The notes beneath the pieces are model-generated. The model was not told the origin of the DNA. It was given only the letters and a program-made list of their open reading frames with translations, and did no database searches. Positions 24,971-37,650 of a stretch of DNA of 64,000 nt are shown in pieces. Position numbers and translations under genes: made by a program. The DNA comes from Odontesthes bonariensis (Eukaryota; Chordata; Actinopteri; Atheriniformes; Atherinopsidae): contig NC_134526.1 of assembly GCF_027942865.1 (NCBI RefSeq), positions 8,102,784 to 8,166,783 of the forward strand, in the 5' to 3' direction. Within the stretch, counting starts at the first letter, position 1. Each line of letters begins with the position of its first letter.

Positions 24971-27900
24971 CACAGCTTCAAGTTTGGATGGGGATAAAAA
25001 AGAGAGAGGGTGTGAGAGAGGATGGTCAGTGATGAACTGATGGTAAAAGTAAAGGAGACAGAATGGCGGGATAGCGTATCACCTTACAGGAGATCAAAAA
25101 TAGATGCAGGAGTCTTGGAATTAAGTAAACCTGATAGCTGGGGGACCATACTGCAGGTTTGCAGTCCCACGTGGACTAATAAGGACATTCAGGGCATAGA
25201 TGCTTAGTAGGACCACTGGACACTGTCCCTCCACCCTCATGTCCATCTGCTTATAGAAAGGCTCTGTGACCAGTCTCCGACTTTATTTTTGGTTTGTGAT
25301 GTCCATTGCGATGTTATATTTTATGTCCGCAGCTATACTGATGCAGCTTTTTCCCTGCATGCGCACACAGCTCTGCTGCCTTTTTTTAAACTGTAACGTT
25401 GCAAATGTCACATATGAGCTTTTCCAACTGAAGTGATGCACACATGCATGAACATGTGTGATTGTTCATGAAGATGAATAAAAATATTCCTTCACACACA
25501 GAATAAAGTGTTGGAGGATAAATATTTAGTTGTATCCATAATTGTGGAAATCACAAATAAGGCCCTAGAGTATCTTTGAATATATAAATGCTCACAGACT
25601 ATTATTTATCTCTCAGTCTGTATAGATGCTGTCTTTCTTGCAGCATTGATGTAAACACATGCAGAGCCTTAACTAAGAAATGTTTTTTTTATGTACTTTC
25701 TGTTTAGTCTTTTATTCTTTTTAAGCTTTCTAGTAACTCTGTCCTGATGAAATGGGTTTTAGAACCAGACACTAAAGTTGAGAAAGCAAAAATGATTATT
25801 GATGCTTTTAATTTGATCTGATTATCTCACTTTCTGAGCATACGTAGTTATTAAAAACAATTCAAACATTGGTGTGATTATTTCTGATGCTTTATCATCA
25901 ATTCGGTTAATATCTTTGGAATAGTCATCATTAAGATTTCAATCATTGATTGTGAAACATAAGGTAACCTAAAACAAGAAGTATGTGGAAGGCAAAAGGC
26001 ACGTAAGTAATGAAAAAAATCAAAATATGTTTCAAATCAATAATGTAAGTTTAATATATGCTATGAAACATGGCTGCAGCAGATGAAACACTCCTATTAA
26101 TATAATATCATAATGTACAAGACTACCAAAAGTAAAAACCCTGCATTCAAATGGATCAGAACATTTTTCATAGTAGCAAAACGCATATAAATATCCTACA
26201 ATAGATAGATTACCTTTATGTTTGAAACCATATTATGTGGTTTCATCACAATTTTGACTACTTCTTCTCTTTTTTTCTGTTTGTTTCACTGTGTAGCCAA
26301 CTTTAGATATACGACAATGTGCCAGACAAGTGAAAGCACCTGTCCCATCATAATAAAGGTGTGTTTGGTGAGTGGGTACTGTTATGAAGAATTTCCCACC
26401 TGTTGGCCCCCCTCTCCCACCCTCTAGCCCTCACGCCCCCCTTTAAATATAAGGGGATTACTTGGCAGGGTGATAGCAGCAGACATTCAGAAGGGAACAT
26501 AAAAAGGACAGCTGAGAGAGACCAAAATAGCTAAATAAACTTGATGGTCTGCCACCTCTCGGCCCCTGTGGGCAACTTGCTTTCTTTCGTTTGTTATCTT
26601 TAAGGTTTTACATCCAAATTTACCTCAGAGATGATCTGATCTAATTAAATTAACAAATTTGTTAATCTGATACATTAGATCAATTTATTTTTGCACTTTG
26701 GTTTGTTCCTGTTATTGACTCCAATGATCTCTTCTCCCTGACAGTCACATCTGATCTTTACTTGTTTCTACTTTCTGCTGTAATCTGGATCAGTCAGATG
26801 TTTGTGTGGGTCAGACACTTGCTGCCTGTCCTCTCCTTGCTCTTGCTGACCTTTGACCTCTGGGCCATTTGATGATTGCTATCTTTTTGTGGCAAAAAGA
26901 TGTTTTTATCACTTTATTTGTGCAGGGACAGGAACAGTAAGGCTTCATTTTATACATTTATTAGATGTACACAACGTTTGAAAGCATTTTTAGAGATTTT
27001 TTTGGTCTGTTTTTATATTGGTTGACATAACAGTAAGTTGATTTGTTTATACAGTGTGTTTCTTAGTAAATATATAAAGAAAATCTCCTGTATTGCCACT
27101 ATATCATTCTTATGCTGAGTAAGCAGTTAGTTAAACCAAGTTAAAAATTACTTGTGCAGAAAAAAACAAGGGCTTAAAAATAAGACCCAAAACCTTTGGG
27201 TGGGAGTTTTGTTTCTCACTAATTTCTCAAAAAAATCTAAATAACCTCCAAGGCTACTGAAGTTGATTGTTCCTATGGATCTACTCCATGTGTGAAGACT
27301 TCTGACCTCCTCAGCATCTAATACGTATCTGCTGCATTGAAGATGAAAGTGCGTGAAGCATAAAGCTCGAATGACCTCTTTAGTAGAGAACATTCATTTC
27401 AACGAGCCATTGAGTTTGAGATCATCGTGTACGAGAAGACACAGCCTGCATGTAAAGAAAAGGTGGACTTGTTGAAGGCTGACAAAGTTGTTAGGAACAT
27501 TTTCAGCCCCTTTTTAACTTGTTTGAAGTGACGTGCCTTTGCTCACTCCTGCAGAGCAACTGAACGACTGACATGTGACAGTAAAAGTGTGAGACCTCCA
27601 CGAAAATTAAGAGTCAGATGTTCTAAAAATAAAGTAAAACATTCAAATGTCTTTTTCCAAGTTTTCCTTTTTTAGTTTTTTCATGAAACACCCATTTTAA
27701 TATGATAAATTGTATCATATCATGTCTACCTTCCAGCAACAGTTTGTCACATTCCTGAGATTCATTATACTTTTGGCTTGTATCAAACATTTCTAATTAA
27801 CTTGTCTTCCAAATTAGTCGTAAGTGGGAAATAACTTTGTGTGGTGGAGATCCGCAGATTCAGTCTTCATTTTTCCACATACCATGAGTGTCAAGCTATC

Positions 27901-28401
27901 CCTAAAACTATGAGAAGAAGCTGTGGCATGCAAAGCTTTTGACGGATGGGCCAGCTGGTGCACTTCACTGACTTTACTCACTTATCAATGTGCCTACATG
28001 CTACTGTCATGAGGAAGTATTCCATACAGATGTGTGCGTACCGCGCGCTGCTGCAGTAAAACGACCCATGTCAGCACACTCCTCTGAAGTCATCAATCAC
28101 TTTTCGATGATTGGTATGTATGTATGTATGCTCTGGAATGTGAAGAATCTCTCAGCTTGACCTATGGGGAAGACATGTCTAAAGAAGTGATGCGGCACAA
28201 GAGACATTCATCTGTTATTTTATGTTCTTGTGTGTTCGATTGCACACCAGCCTCAGGTTGCCTTGTTTTGCTATTTGATGCCATCTGTTTGTGTTTCATC
28301 CATTGCCATGCAGTAGCTTTAATTTTCAGTTTTTGGGCAGGTCTAATGTCTTTTTTATTTTTGGTCAGTCGGAAAAATACATCTGAATTTTTGTCTCTGA
28401 G
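24971..28401. other. Intergenic region upstream of mylpf
   Basis: No gene is recognisable in this 3.4 kb. It contains the candidate muscle regulatory cluster at 26337-26514, listed separately, and otherwise AT-rich unique sequence. Confidence 0.55.
26337..26514. promoter_or_regulatory. Candidate muscle enhancer: three E-boxes and a MEF2 site
   Basis: CACCTG occurs at 26337-26342 and again at 26397-26402. TTAAATATAA at 26443-26452 fits the MEF2 consensus YTAWWWWTAR exactly, and CAGCTG lies at 26509-26514. C-rich CACCC-like sequence lies between them. The cluster is about 1.5 kb upstream of the mylpf promoter, the only muscle gene nearby. The motifs are seen; enhancer function is inferred. Confidence 0.4.
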
Positions 28402-28520
<119 letters not shown>

Positions 28521-30015
28521 GAATGGATGGATCCTATTTGTATGAATCCTCCAGATGTGAAAACATTCCATAATAATGTTGCTGCAGCTCCCTCTGCTGT
28601 TCTCCATCCTCCACTGACTGTCACCATGCGACTCTGAAGCTCATTGACTAAAAGATTCCTTGATCAATAACTTCCTCTTCATCACTGGTTGGCTTATTGT
28701 CAGAAAAAAGGAAAAATCTGCTTGTAGAAATGTCTCTTTTTGTCTGATACACTCCCAAATTATAGCAGGTTAATGTTTTGTCAATCGCTACATTGATTAG
28801 CTAACAATTCCAGAGTACAGAGTACAAAATAAATAATCTGACAGCTTTTTCTTCATCCTTCCATGGTGTAAACAACTGTAAAATGGCAGATTATGAACTA
28901 AATTTAATTGAATTAAATTTAGTTCACACCAAATCCCAACAAAGGTCATCTCAAGGCACTTGAAAGATACAGTCCACTTCAATTCAGTTAAAATCCAATT
29001 AATTTTAATGATATTACAATTGAATAAAATCCAAATTAATTTAAATCCAATAAGTCCAATTCATATAATGCCAATTCAAAATAGGTTTCCAAGCAAAGAA
29101 AACAAACAAAATACAAAATCTTCAATTCATTAATTTCCATTAATCAGATTATGTCTGATTTTAGTTAACTTCTCCTGTTTGAGAATGCAGAATGGCTCAC
29201 AGTTACAAACTTGCAAACTTTCACTATGGCAGGTAGAAATATCACCACGATAAAAAGCCTCCTACATAAATCATTAAAACTCCACTTAACTCGTTTATCA
29301 CTGCAGCATCTTTATCTTGTGTAAAATCAGTCTTTGAGTTCTTATTTTAAACAACAGCATCTCAAAAGGTTGTGTGTCAGCATTTCAACTAGCTAAAAAG
29401 GACACGAATCAACTAATTACTCCAACAGACCAGTTTTATTCTTTTATGCATTGAAAAGTACTGCGTATATTACTCTTTGCTTAATACTGCATTAAATCTT
29501 TACGCTACAGAGGAAGCTTGTGAAGCTTCCCTCACAAACAGTAGGTTTGATGGATAAGCATCAGGTTTGATGCATGAAAAAAAACAAGAAATGGATAACG
29601 TGCTCTGATTACTTCCCGTCACACTGTCATGGTTTCCTTAAACTCTTAAAAAAGAGCAGATGAATTGTTAATGTAATTAACCTGTTAAAAATTAAAAGGC
29701 AATGAAAATGCGTTGCACACTGGAAAATATCCAAAAGATGCAAATGTGCCGACACCCACAGAACCTATGTTTCTTCTCATGTGTGCAGTGTGAAATGTGT
29801 ATCTCACGGTGAACGACCATCTTATCTCATCTCCACTTCCTGTGAAATGAATCTAACATTTAAACTATGAAATGGATTAACTTTTAGCACATGAACAGCT
29901 GTCTGGGCCTCACACTCTGTGGAGAGATTTGAAATAACACATCGGCTTCAGTTCCTATTTGACACACATGAGTCATCTCAGTTCCTCTTAAAGAATCGTT
30001 TTTGCTCTTTTTGTT
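28521..30015. other. Intergenic, and probable pheta 3' flank
   Basis: No gene is seen. The stretch holds the AT-rich interspersed repeat at 28905-29105. A minus-strand AATAAA (plus-strand TTTATT near 29436) may end the pheta transcript, which would give a 3' UTR of about 0.6 kb. Confidence 0.45.
28905..29105. repeat. Fish interspersed repeat of the AATCC/CCAATT-rich type
   Basis: The order aaatcccaacaaaggtcatc, tcaaggcacttgaaag, many CCAATT / AATCCAA units, then ggtttccaagcaaagaaaac matches, from memory, a dispersed repeat in many teleost genomes. Its transposon class is not clear to me. Confidence 0.45.
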
Positions 30016-31382
30016 TCAGCCTAAGTCGATGAGATCTTCATCACTGCGGTCCTCTTGTGTTTGTCGGCCTCTCAGCCACTCCTCTCTGGCTCTCTTCACT
30101 TCTTGGCCATAATAATCATGAAGTTTGCTGAACTCATCAAGTGGATCCGACCCCACCAGAGGCCATTCGCCATACAAAGGTGCCGGTCCATTGAGTGGTG
30201 TGACATAAGCATTTCTCCTAGGCCACAGTTTGGGGGACTTTTTAGCCACCACTTTAGCTGGTACTGAAAGTGCTGGTAAAACAGAACTGGCGCTGAAGCT
30301 TCTCCCCTCCCTGACTGTTGCTATTGCTCCATGGGCGGAGAATAAGAAGCTGCTCGTGGACGGGCGGAGGGCACTGACAGAGGAGCAGGATCTACCAGGG
30401 CCTTGTTGCTGTTTAGCTTCTGCAGACACGAGACATGAAAAGGTCACCATATATTTATATATTACAATATGTTGTGACAGATAATCCCATTTACTCTCAT
30501 GTTTTTTGTACAACAGTGGCTTGTCAGCTTATTTTAGCACATCACTGGCAACAAGGAGGAACAACAAGTTTGGCTCCATCAACAAAATGATTGTCTCTCT
30601 TGTTTCATATATGCTGTAAAGATGACAATATGCAGTTTTACAAGGGTTTATGTCTGTGGATATTCTCAGCTTGGGTGTCTTACAACTGCGTGAAGCAACA
30701 AAAGCCAAAACTTTCTTTTTCTTTTTAAAGTATTAAGCAGATTAATGTCTCAAGTGGGTTTTAGAAGTGGTGGTCAGAAGATTATCTTTGGTCAAAGCCA
30801 AAAATCAACAGCAATGGATGCATATATTAAATATAGTAAAAGAAAAACAGCCTGAAATAGGAAAAGGTCTCAATCTGCAGAAATGAGAACTCCTTACAAA
30901 CCTTCATATTGCCTCTCTAGGTCTCTCACTAGCGCGGTGAGGTAACAGTGGCTGGTTGAGAGCAATGATTTCATCCAACTCTCTTGAGTTTGATGATCGC
31001 CTGCTGCAAATCTGTACGTTTTGAGTCCAGGCCCAAACACTAGGGAGAAGGCAAACTGTCCATCAGACTCTGAGCGCCGGACTTCACACCCCTCCAGCAC
31101 GATGACACCCAACAGGTGCCGGTCAGCTGGGCGCTCTTGGTAGAAAAGCAGATTTGCCTTCAGGACAAACCACCTTCGCTGGTAGGTGGCATTTCGCTCT
31201 TTCTATCAAGAAATGAATCAGAGCAAAGAGGGATTATTGCACATCACAACATAATGAAAACTGATCTGCAATGAGTTTTTTTTTTTTATGTCTTCTTAAA
31301 CCTTTTTGTAGAGATATCCCTCTTTATCTACTGGAGAGGTGCATGATAAGTAATGGGTCAGAATCTTCTCATGGAGCTTCAT
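30016..31382 (-). CDS. Sesquipedalian / PHETA family PH-domain endosomal protein
   Basis: Three coding exons on the minus strand: 31382-31302, 31202-30902 and 30419-30016, giving 261 residues (family about 250-260). PHETA1 and PHETA2 bind the inositol 5-phosphatase OCRL on endosomes and support recycling to the Golgi and plasma membrane. The PH domain begins at about residue 20 (KEGYLYKK, then YQRRWFVLKANLLFYQERP) and ends near 120 with WMKSLLS and a short helix. The OCRL-binding F&H motif FxxxHxxxGxxV is at F224, H228, G232 and V235. The tail ends in DEDLIDLG, which looks like an acidic clathrin-box variant. The middle exon ends GAAG|gtttgt, chosen because only it keeps phase; a nearby gtaagg would not. 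Human paralogs map elsewhere (12q24, 22q13), so I leave the symbol open. Confidence 0.9.
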
Positions 31383-31485
31383 TCCCACCCCTATAAAAGA
31401 GAAAGTCCTGTTATGTTAGGAATGTACTCACAGTAAAACTAAATAATGAGATGTAGACTGTTTCATACTCCCAAAACTTCACAGC

Positions 31486-32123
31486 CAGGGGTGCAACTAT
31501 CCACTTTCTGAGAGGTATGCAAACGCATGACTGGCGCCCCCCCCCCCCATGAATCTTATTTATCAAGTATGGCCTATAAAGACTTAATAGTTTATTGTAA
31601 ACATTACACTTTCCATGTTTTCGGGAATAATTCTTGTTTTTATTTGTCATTAAATGCAAAATGTACAACATCTGAACAACAGTTAGTACTTAATGTATCA
31701 ATGTTCCCACTAAATGCAAATAAACACAGAGAGACAGCTGTTAGAAGACTTTCTTCTGCAGGTTTCCTTCTGATTTCTTTTTTTTAACACATATTCAGCG
31801 GCAGGATGTTCATCAATTAGCCTACTAATAATGAATTATGAGAGGCATTTTGCGTATTAAGAGCGACTCATCATTTATATTTATAATTCAATGTTTATAT
31901 GTAAATAAAATATATAATACTCACAAGAGTTCCTGATTATTTACTTATAGACAAAATCCATCCTCCTCTCTTTATGATAATCCACAGACATGTACGGGAG
32001 GCTGCGCAGCCAAGAGAAACGTTACAAAAAAGAGAGAATAGACTATTTGAAGTAAATTCATACAATCCCCCCCCCCTCTAGTGCAGCGCTGCATATAGAG
32101 CATACCCACTTTTTGCGCCACAG
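31486..32123. mobile_element. Possible non-autonomous hAT-like DNA element
   Basis: The left edge starts CAGGGGTGCAAC and reaches TATGC; the right edge, read on the minus strand, starts CTGTGGCGCAA and also reaches GGGTATGC. Both ends contain long C runs (around 31540 and 32068). Imperfect inverted ends of this type suggest a hAT-like MITE, but I could not find a matching 8-bp target duplication. It lies in the 5' noncoding intron of pheta. Confidence 0.3.
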
Positions 32124-32575
32124 CCTCTAAATGCATTGAGTTGTGGCCATGTGATTATCTGTTTGTGTTAACGAGCAACTGAACAGGTGAGGCTCAAGCT
32201 TCATGTAAACCTAGAAAAAGGGCTGCAAATCAATGTATACTGTGAACCTTTCAAATGGCTTGACTCATTTACTTGGAACTACAGCGACTGCGTGTGAGAT
32301 TGATCAAAATACATCCACATCAGCAACACCCGCCTCATAGTTTTAGCTACAACTTACAAACACTTCTTGTTTACCCCAAATAAAGTGGGCATTTACACAG
32401 AAAATGTAATAGATTTCATAAGACCGACACACACAGATGTAAGTGAAACAGTTATTGTGAGCATGACAGAAATAGAGTTAAGGAAAGTACATTTTCTTAG
32501 TCAAAGTTCAAATTTTATTTTTGGCCACTGACTAAGACTGCAGTGAGATAACAGACAACAGTGACTCACACTTAC

Positions 32576-32640
32576 CTCTACTGGGCTTAAATCCCACGCG
32601 AGGTCACTTTACATTCCCATACAGTGCTGACATTATTTAC
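32576..32640 (-). promoter_or_regulatory. Candidate noncoding first exon of pheta
   Basis: On the minus strand a strong donor, TAGAG|GTAAGTGTGAG, ends an exon at 32576. The coding exon begins after an acceptor (cttttatag) only 9 bases before the ATG at 31382, so an upstream noncoding exon is required. The outer border is a guess. Confidence 0.4.
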
Positions 32641-34320
32641 ATTCACAAGTATTTTCTTTTGATTCTTCTGGTTCCTCAATGCGAAGCCAATTGTTTTCCG
32701 CCAGGTTGATTCAACCAGCATCAGATCATGTTTGAATATTTAGTTTCAGGTTACTATCACTGGTTCTCCTACGGGTACAAGGACGAGTGTTGAAATATAA
32801 ATAACTCGACCCACTTCCTGGTAACAATATACGGACACATTATAGTCTCTCTTGAGTCTGCCTTGAGCGGATGGTTTAAACCCAGCTGAATCAAGCAGTC
32901 GAAACCAGCCTCACTGTCAAGAAGAGCTACCTGGAAGTGAGATGCTAAATGTTGAGGTGGGGTTTAATGTCTCAGCTCTCTCACTTCTGCATTCTTCATA
33001 TCAGATGAGTTTTATGTGGTCTCTGATGGTATGTGGCGGTGATTCTTCAGATAGAAACATGGCGATTTAGTCAGATGTTGTGAAGATATTCAGTGAAATT
33101 TTCTACATGTCTTTGCTTACTGTGTATATTCACTATAGTCACTATTCATGTACAGTCACAACTCAAGGAATTCTGAATTTAAAATGGTCCAAAGTATTTA
33201 AACATCAAGAGCCTATGCAGCATGTTGGAGTCAGCTAGAATGGGCACTATATAAACTTCACAGCAAAAACTACATGTGTTCATGAAACAACTCTGATTTT
33301 AATGTTAATGACAAACAATCTCCACAAAGTCATAAAACTGCTGCACTTATAGTGTCACACTTTCTCAGGTATTGTTGGATTTGAGTTTTGGTTTCATTAA
33401 AAATCCTTTAAAAGGCTCTCTAAAAAAGAAACATATCAAAGAACAAATACAAACGAGATTATCTTTATTTTAATGATAGGCAAAAATGAATGTCAGGAGA
33501 TGATTCAGCTACAGAGCTCAGAATTCAGACAGTTATTTTTGGAAATTAACTCCCAAATAATCATAAGTATCATTGAGATTTACCATCATATACCATAATC
33601 GTGTTCAACTTATTGAATGATGTCACATGATGAAAGACAAGCTTCAACACCCTCATTTATAAACTATTATGATAAGGCTAAGGACGAACATATATTACCT
33701 GTAGATTCCTTTATGTAAGACCTAACAAATTATCAATTTAGCAAAATTTTAAATCATATGTAAACAAATATTAACTGAACAGTGAAAACCACTGAGGAAA
33801 AGAGAGTTTTTAGACACCTAGAAAACCCAAATAGCAGCTTTTTTACTTTTTGTTTTCTTTCTGGATATCATATGGATGATTTATTATCGTGGGAAAAAAA
33901 TTACATTCAGTACTGTATAATGATGTTTATGACTCGGAACTTTGAACTGGTTGCTTAAACTCTTGAGGGCTATTTTTTTTTAATCAAATGAACTATTTAA
34001 CTATTTTAATACAAAATAGAAAAAGAATAAGGAATGATTGAATCAACGAAATATCCTTGCCTCTTAATACCTAGATATTCACTTTTACTTTTATCTAAGG
34101 CAGAGTATAGGAACAACTCATGGTACAAATTTACGAAAGAAACTATGTGTTTTACAAAAATATGACTACTTCTTCTACCAATGATAATAATAATAATAAT
34201 AATAATAATATTAATGATTATAATGATAATAATAAAATAATAGAGCCAACTGGATGTTTTCGTTAGATGACTGTTTGAAAACATCAAAATAACGTCAGTA
34301 GTATAAATATATAATGCAAC
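32641..34320. other. Intergenic, AT-rich, no gene seen
   Basis: This holds a degenerate AAT/ATA microsatellite (34184-34245) and otherwise unique AT-rich sequence between the divergent pheta and cd2bp2 genes. Confidence 0.55.
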
Positions 34321-34324
34321 ATAC

Positions 34325-34400
34325 CCTCCTCACCAGGTGGCGGCGGTAGTGGCGGCGGTAGTGCGTCGTGCACTGTTGACAAAGTATTTAAAATAACAGA
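34325..34400 (+). promoter_or_regulatory. cd2bp2 promoter-proximal CTCF-like site and GAAGAA motif
   Basis: TCACCAGGTGGCGGCGG, near 34330-34347, fits the CTCF core consensus. GGCGGTAGT is then repeated, and cagaagaagaaaacc follows some 40 bases downstream. The cd2bp2 coding exon has an acceptor right before the ATG, so its noncoding first exon should lie in 34400-34460, perhaps ending CAG|GTTTTT. Binding is inferred from the motif only. Confidence 0.4.
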
Positions 34401-34749
34401 AGAAGAAAACCAACGAACAAGAAACGAAAACGAACGTTCCTTGAATTATTTCAAACAGGTTTTTACCACGTTTTATGAGTTTAACAGTTTTCTTGATATT
34501 CTATATTCTTCTGAAAGTGTATGAAAATTATGCTTAGCTACTTGATATGATTAATTTGAACTGATAAACGCTTTAGTTTTTCTGCTATATGCGCGGTGCG
34601 TTGTTGTTATTGGCGAAAATTTGAGCTACGAAGCTAACATGAGTTTTGTGGTGACGGAGGTGTTATAATACTACTAACTCGAGTTTCAGATCAGCCTCGG
34701 TTGTGCTACGGGATTAAAACAGTTGGTCTTTTGGCTTTTTTTTAGCGCA

Positions 34750-35079
34750 ATGTCGAAAAGAAAAGTCACCTTTGAGGACGGTAACGGGGAGATTGACCTG
34801 GAAGACGACGGCCCCAATAAAAAGGTAGTGCAGCTATGTTTTTTATTAAGGATGAGCAGAATGTTGTGATGTCAGTTCAGTCATTTCATTTGAGCAAAAT
34901 ATTATATGGAGCCATCAGAAAGTCGGGGATAATTTTTTTTTTGTTTTTCAAACAGAATTCTTCTAACTCATTTTATTTATAAAAATTGCAAACTGAACTA
35001 ACACCACAGAGTAGTCACCAGGAATATGACTAAGTATTATATAGTTCTGTTCACAATGGTTCTTATTTGTTTGTTTTGT

Positions 35080-35119
<40 letters not shown>

Positions 35120-37650
35120 AATGCAGGTGATCCTTGCTTTTTTTTGGATCCCATTGTTTATCAAAAAAGTTGTGAAAGTAGGAATAAAGTACTGAAAAAG
35201 CTTAAAAAGTGGTGGATTAATTATATTTTCAAGCTAAAAAATTAACATGATAAGGTTTAAAATAAGAGTCTTTGAAAAATGAGTACAGTTTGATAATTTT
35301 AAGGCAGCATGAGTAAGTGAAAAAATAGTGTTTCGCAAAGTAAGATTATTTCGGGTGCAATAACTGTGTTGTGGAAATCTGGACACTTTACAACTTGGTT
35401 CTGTGATAGAGGATTCAGAGTGAATGACCCGTCTGACTTCCAGACTAACCACTGAGAACATTTGACACACTATGAACCAGAGAATACAATAAATAAAGGC
35501 TCTTATTTTCTTCTAATAACTGCAGCAACTTTTTCACTGTCCTGACTTTTTTGTCTTCTTTTTTTAAAATGTGCTCAAATTAAAAAAGAGCATGTTTCAG
35601 AGAAAGATTTAAGATCCCAGTTTCAGCATTGGATATGTTGTCTTTGTGCTACTTTCAATTAGATTTAGGATTTGAGTGATTTACAAATCATTGTATTAGT
35701 AGAGTTGGTAATTTGTCTTGACTCAGGAAACAAGGTAACCACATTGGTAATTAAATGTAGTAGCTTTGGTTATCTTCAGGATACTTTCAATCTCACATCT
35801 TTTATTGTTTAGCTTTTTTTAATGGACCTGTCTTATAAGACTAATATAAAAAATATTGAATGATTCTTCCTATTAGAATAACTTGATTTTTAAACTAAAG
35901 TAATTTTTCAATGATCGATAATATATTAGACTTTCAACTGCAAGGAAAAACAATCTTTTTCAGAAAAAGGGATGTTTGTATCATATTTACTCCTAAGTAA
36001 TGTCATGTTTTTTGCTTTTTTAACTGTTGAAGAAAAGCTGTGAGGCTGTGAGTGGACCGGGTTCCAGGTTCAAGGGTAAACATTCCCTCGACAGCGATGA
36101 AGAGGATGAAGGAGAGGAAAAAAAGACCAGCAAATATGATATCCTAGCCAGTGATGATGTGGAGGGTACGTCTTGTTGATATTAACTATGAAGCGGTGCA
36201 TGGTTGATAAGTGGTCTTATCTACTTTTTGTCCAAATGTTTTTTCATTTGGACAACATATTGATGTGCAAAAATGTGCAGATTTTCTTATTATTTATTCA
36301 AACATGGAAACCAGCTTTTAACTGGAAGGAGCCTGAAGTCTCTCATCTCTGCTTCTTCCAAGTAGATATGTTTTGAAAAGTAGTGCTTTGACTAATCAAT
36401 GCTTAATATTTGTAGCTTATTTCAATACAATGACACTTTTTCTTGTTTTCAGGGCAAGAAGGCGCAACAATTGACTTTGATGAGGGAGTACCAATTACAC
36501 CCTTTAACCTGGAAGAAGAAATGCAGGAAGGACACTTTGATTCAGAGGGGAACTATTTCATCAAAAAGGAAAAAGAGATTAGAGACAACTGGCTTGACAA
36601 CATAGACTGGGTAATTGCCTTTCAGGGACATAAGCTTCACTTGTGAAAGCGTCTAAACAATTTGTAATAAAAAATATGTTTCTTCTTGTAGGTGAGAATT
36701 AAAGAGCAGCCTTTAAAAAGAAAGAAGAAAGGTCTCGGAGCCAAACGGACACGCAGAGCTGGTGATGAGGATGAGGCAGAGGAGGAAAAACGGAGAGAAG
36801 AGCAGCAGGCAGAAGAAGAGGAAGAGGAGGTAGAGATGGAGCCTGTAGAGGACCCCCTGGCATCCTTCACACAGCACCAACTCACAGAAGCTGTGATTGA
36901 ATTGTTGCAGCCCGGAGAAACAGTTGCTGCAGCACTCCGTCGGTTAGGAGGCCTTGGAGGACGAAAGAGGGGAAAGCTGAGAGTAGAGAACGAAGTCACA
37001 GAGGAGACCAAAAGGGATACAGAAAAGCTTGATAAGCTCACGGCTTTAGCTGACAGACTGGTTGGATCTGGGATGTTTGAAATCTATCAACAAACCTATG
37101 AAAAACTGGCCCATAAGATGAAGAGCATGCACAGCAAGCAGCCAGCTGTGGGGAAGAAATCCAGTGATGACAACGAAGAGGAAGAAGAAGAGCTTGACAT
37201 GTTTGCTGATAAATTTGATGAAAAGATTGGTGACAATGATGAGGAAAAAGACGAAAGAGGTTACTTAGTCTCACTTATAAGTGTTTACCTTTAGATATTA
37301 CATAATATCTGTTTTGTTTAATCCAATTGTGTCTTCTTCTCAGTGAGTGATGAAGTAATGTGGGAGTACAAATGGGAAAATGTGGATAAATCAGAAATCT
37401 ACGGCCCCTTCACCAGCCAACAGATGCAGGTAATTCTTCTGCAAAGTTTTCAGTAAACCCTTTTACGTTTACGAGTTAATTGAGTTGTGAATTTGTCCTC
37501 CCCCGGTGGGCTTTAATCTTCTTACTGTCTGTCTTCCAGGGCTGGGTGGATGAAGGCTACTTCAACACCGGGGTCTACTGCAGGAGAGTGGATCAGGTGG
37601 GATCTCAGTTCTACAATTCCAGAAGAATAGACTTTGAGCTCTATACATGA
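34750..37650 (+). CDS. cd2bp2: CD2 antigen cytoplasmic tail-binding protein 2 (U5-52K)
   Basis: Six coding exons: 34750-34824, 36033-36165, 36453-36610, 36692-37259, 37344-37429 and 37540-37650, giving 376 residues (human 341). The protein is a U5 snRNP component that leaves before tri-snRNP assembly and binds proline-rich ligands through its GYF domain. Seen: start [24 protein letters not shown] and [27 protein letters not shown]; then WLDNIDW. A charged Lys/Glu-rich region follows. The C-terminal GYF domain has W318-x-Y320, GPF at 332-334, M339, W342 and GYF at 346-348, ending RRIDFELYT. The extra length is mostly in the acidic and basic region of exon 4. A poly(A) signal lies near 37804. 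Confidence 0.97.
35083..35116. repeat. (AT)n microsatellite
   Basis: Seventeen AT units in the first intron of cd2bp2. Confidence 0.95.

Noticed and set aside
30894-30901. Alternative donor GTAAGG in the middle pheta exon
   Set aside because: It looks stronger than the chosen gtttgt site but gives the wrong phase for the next exon.
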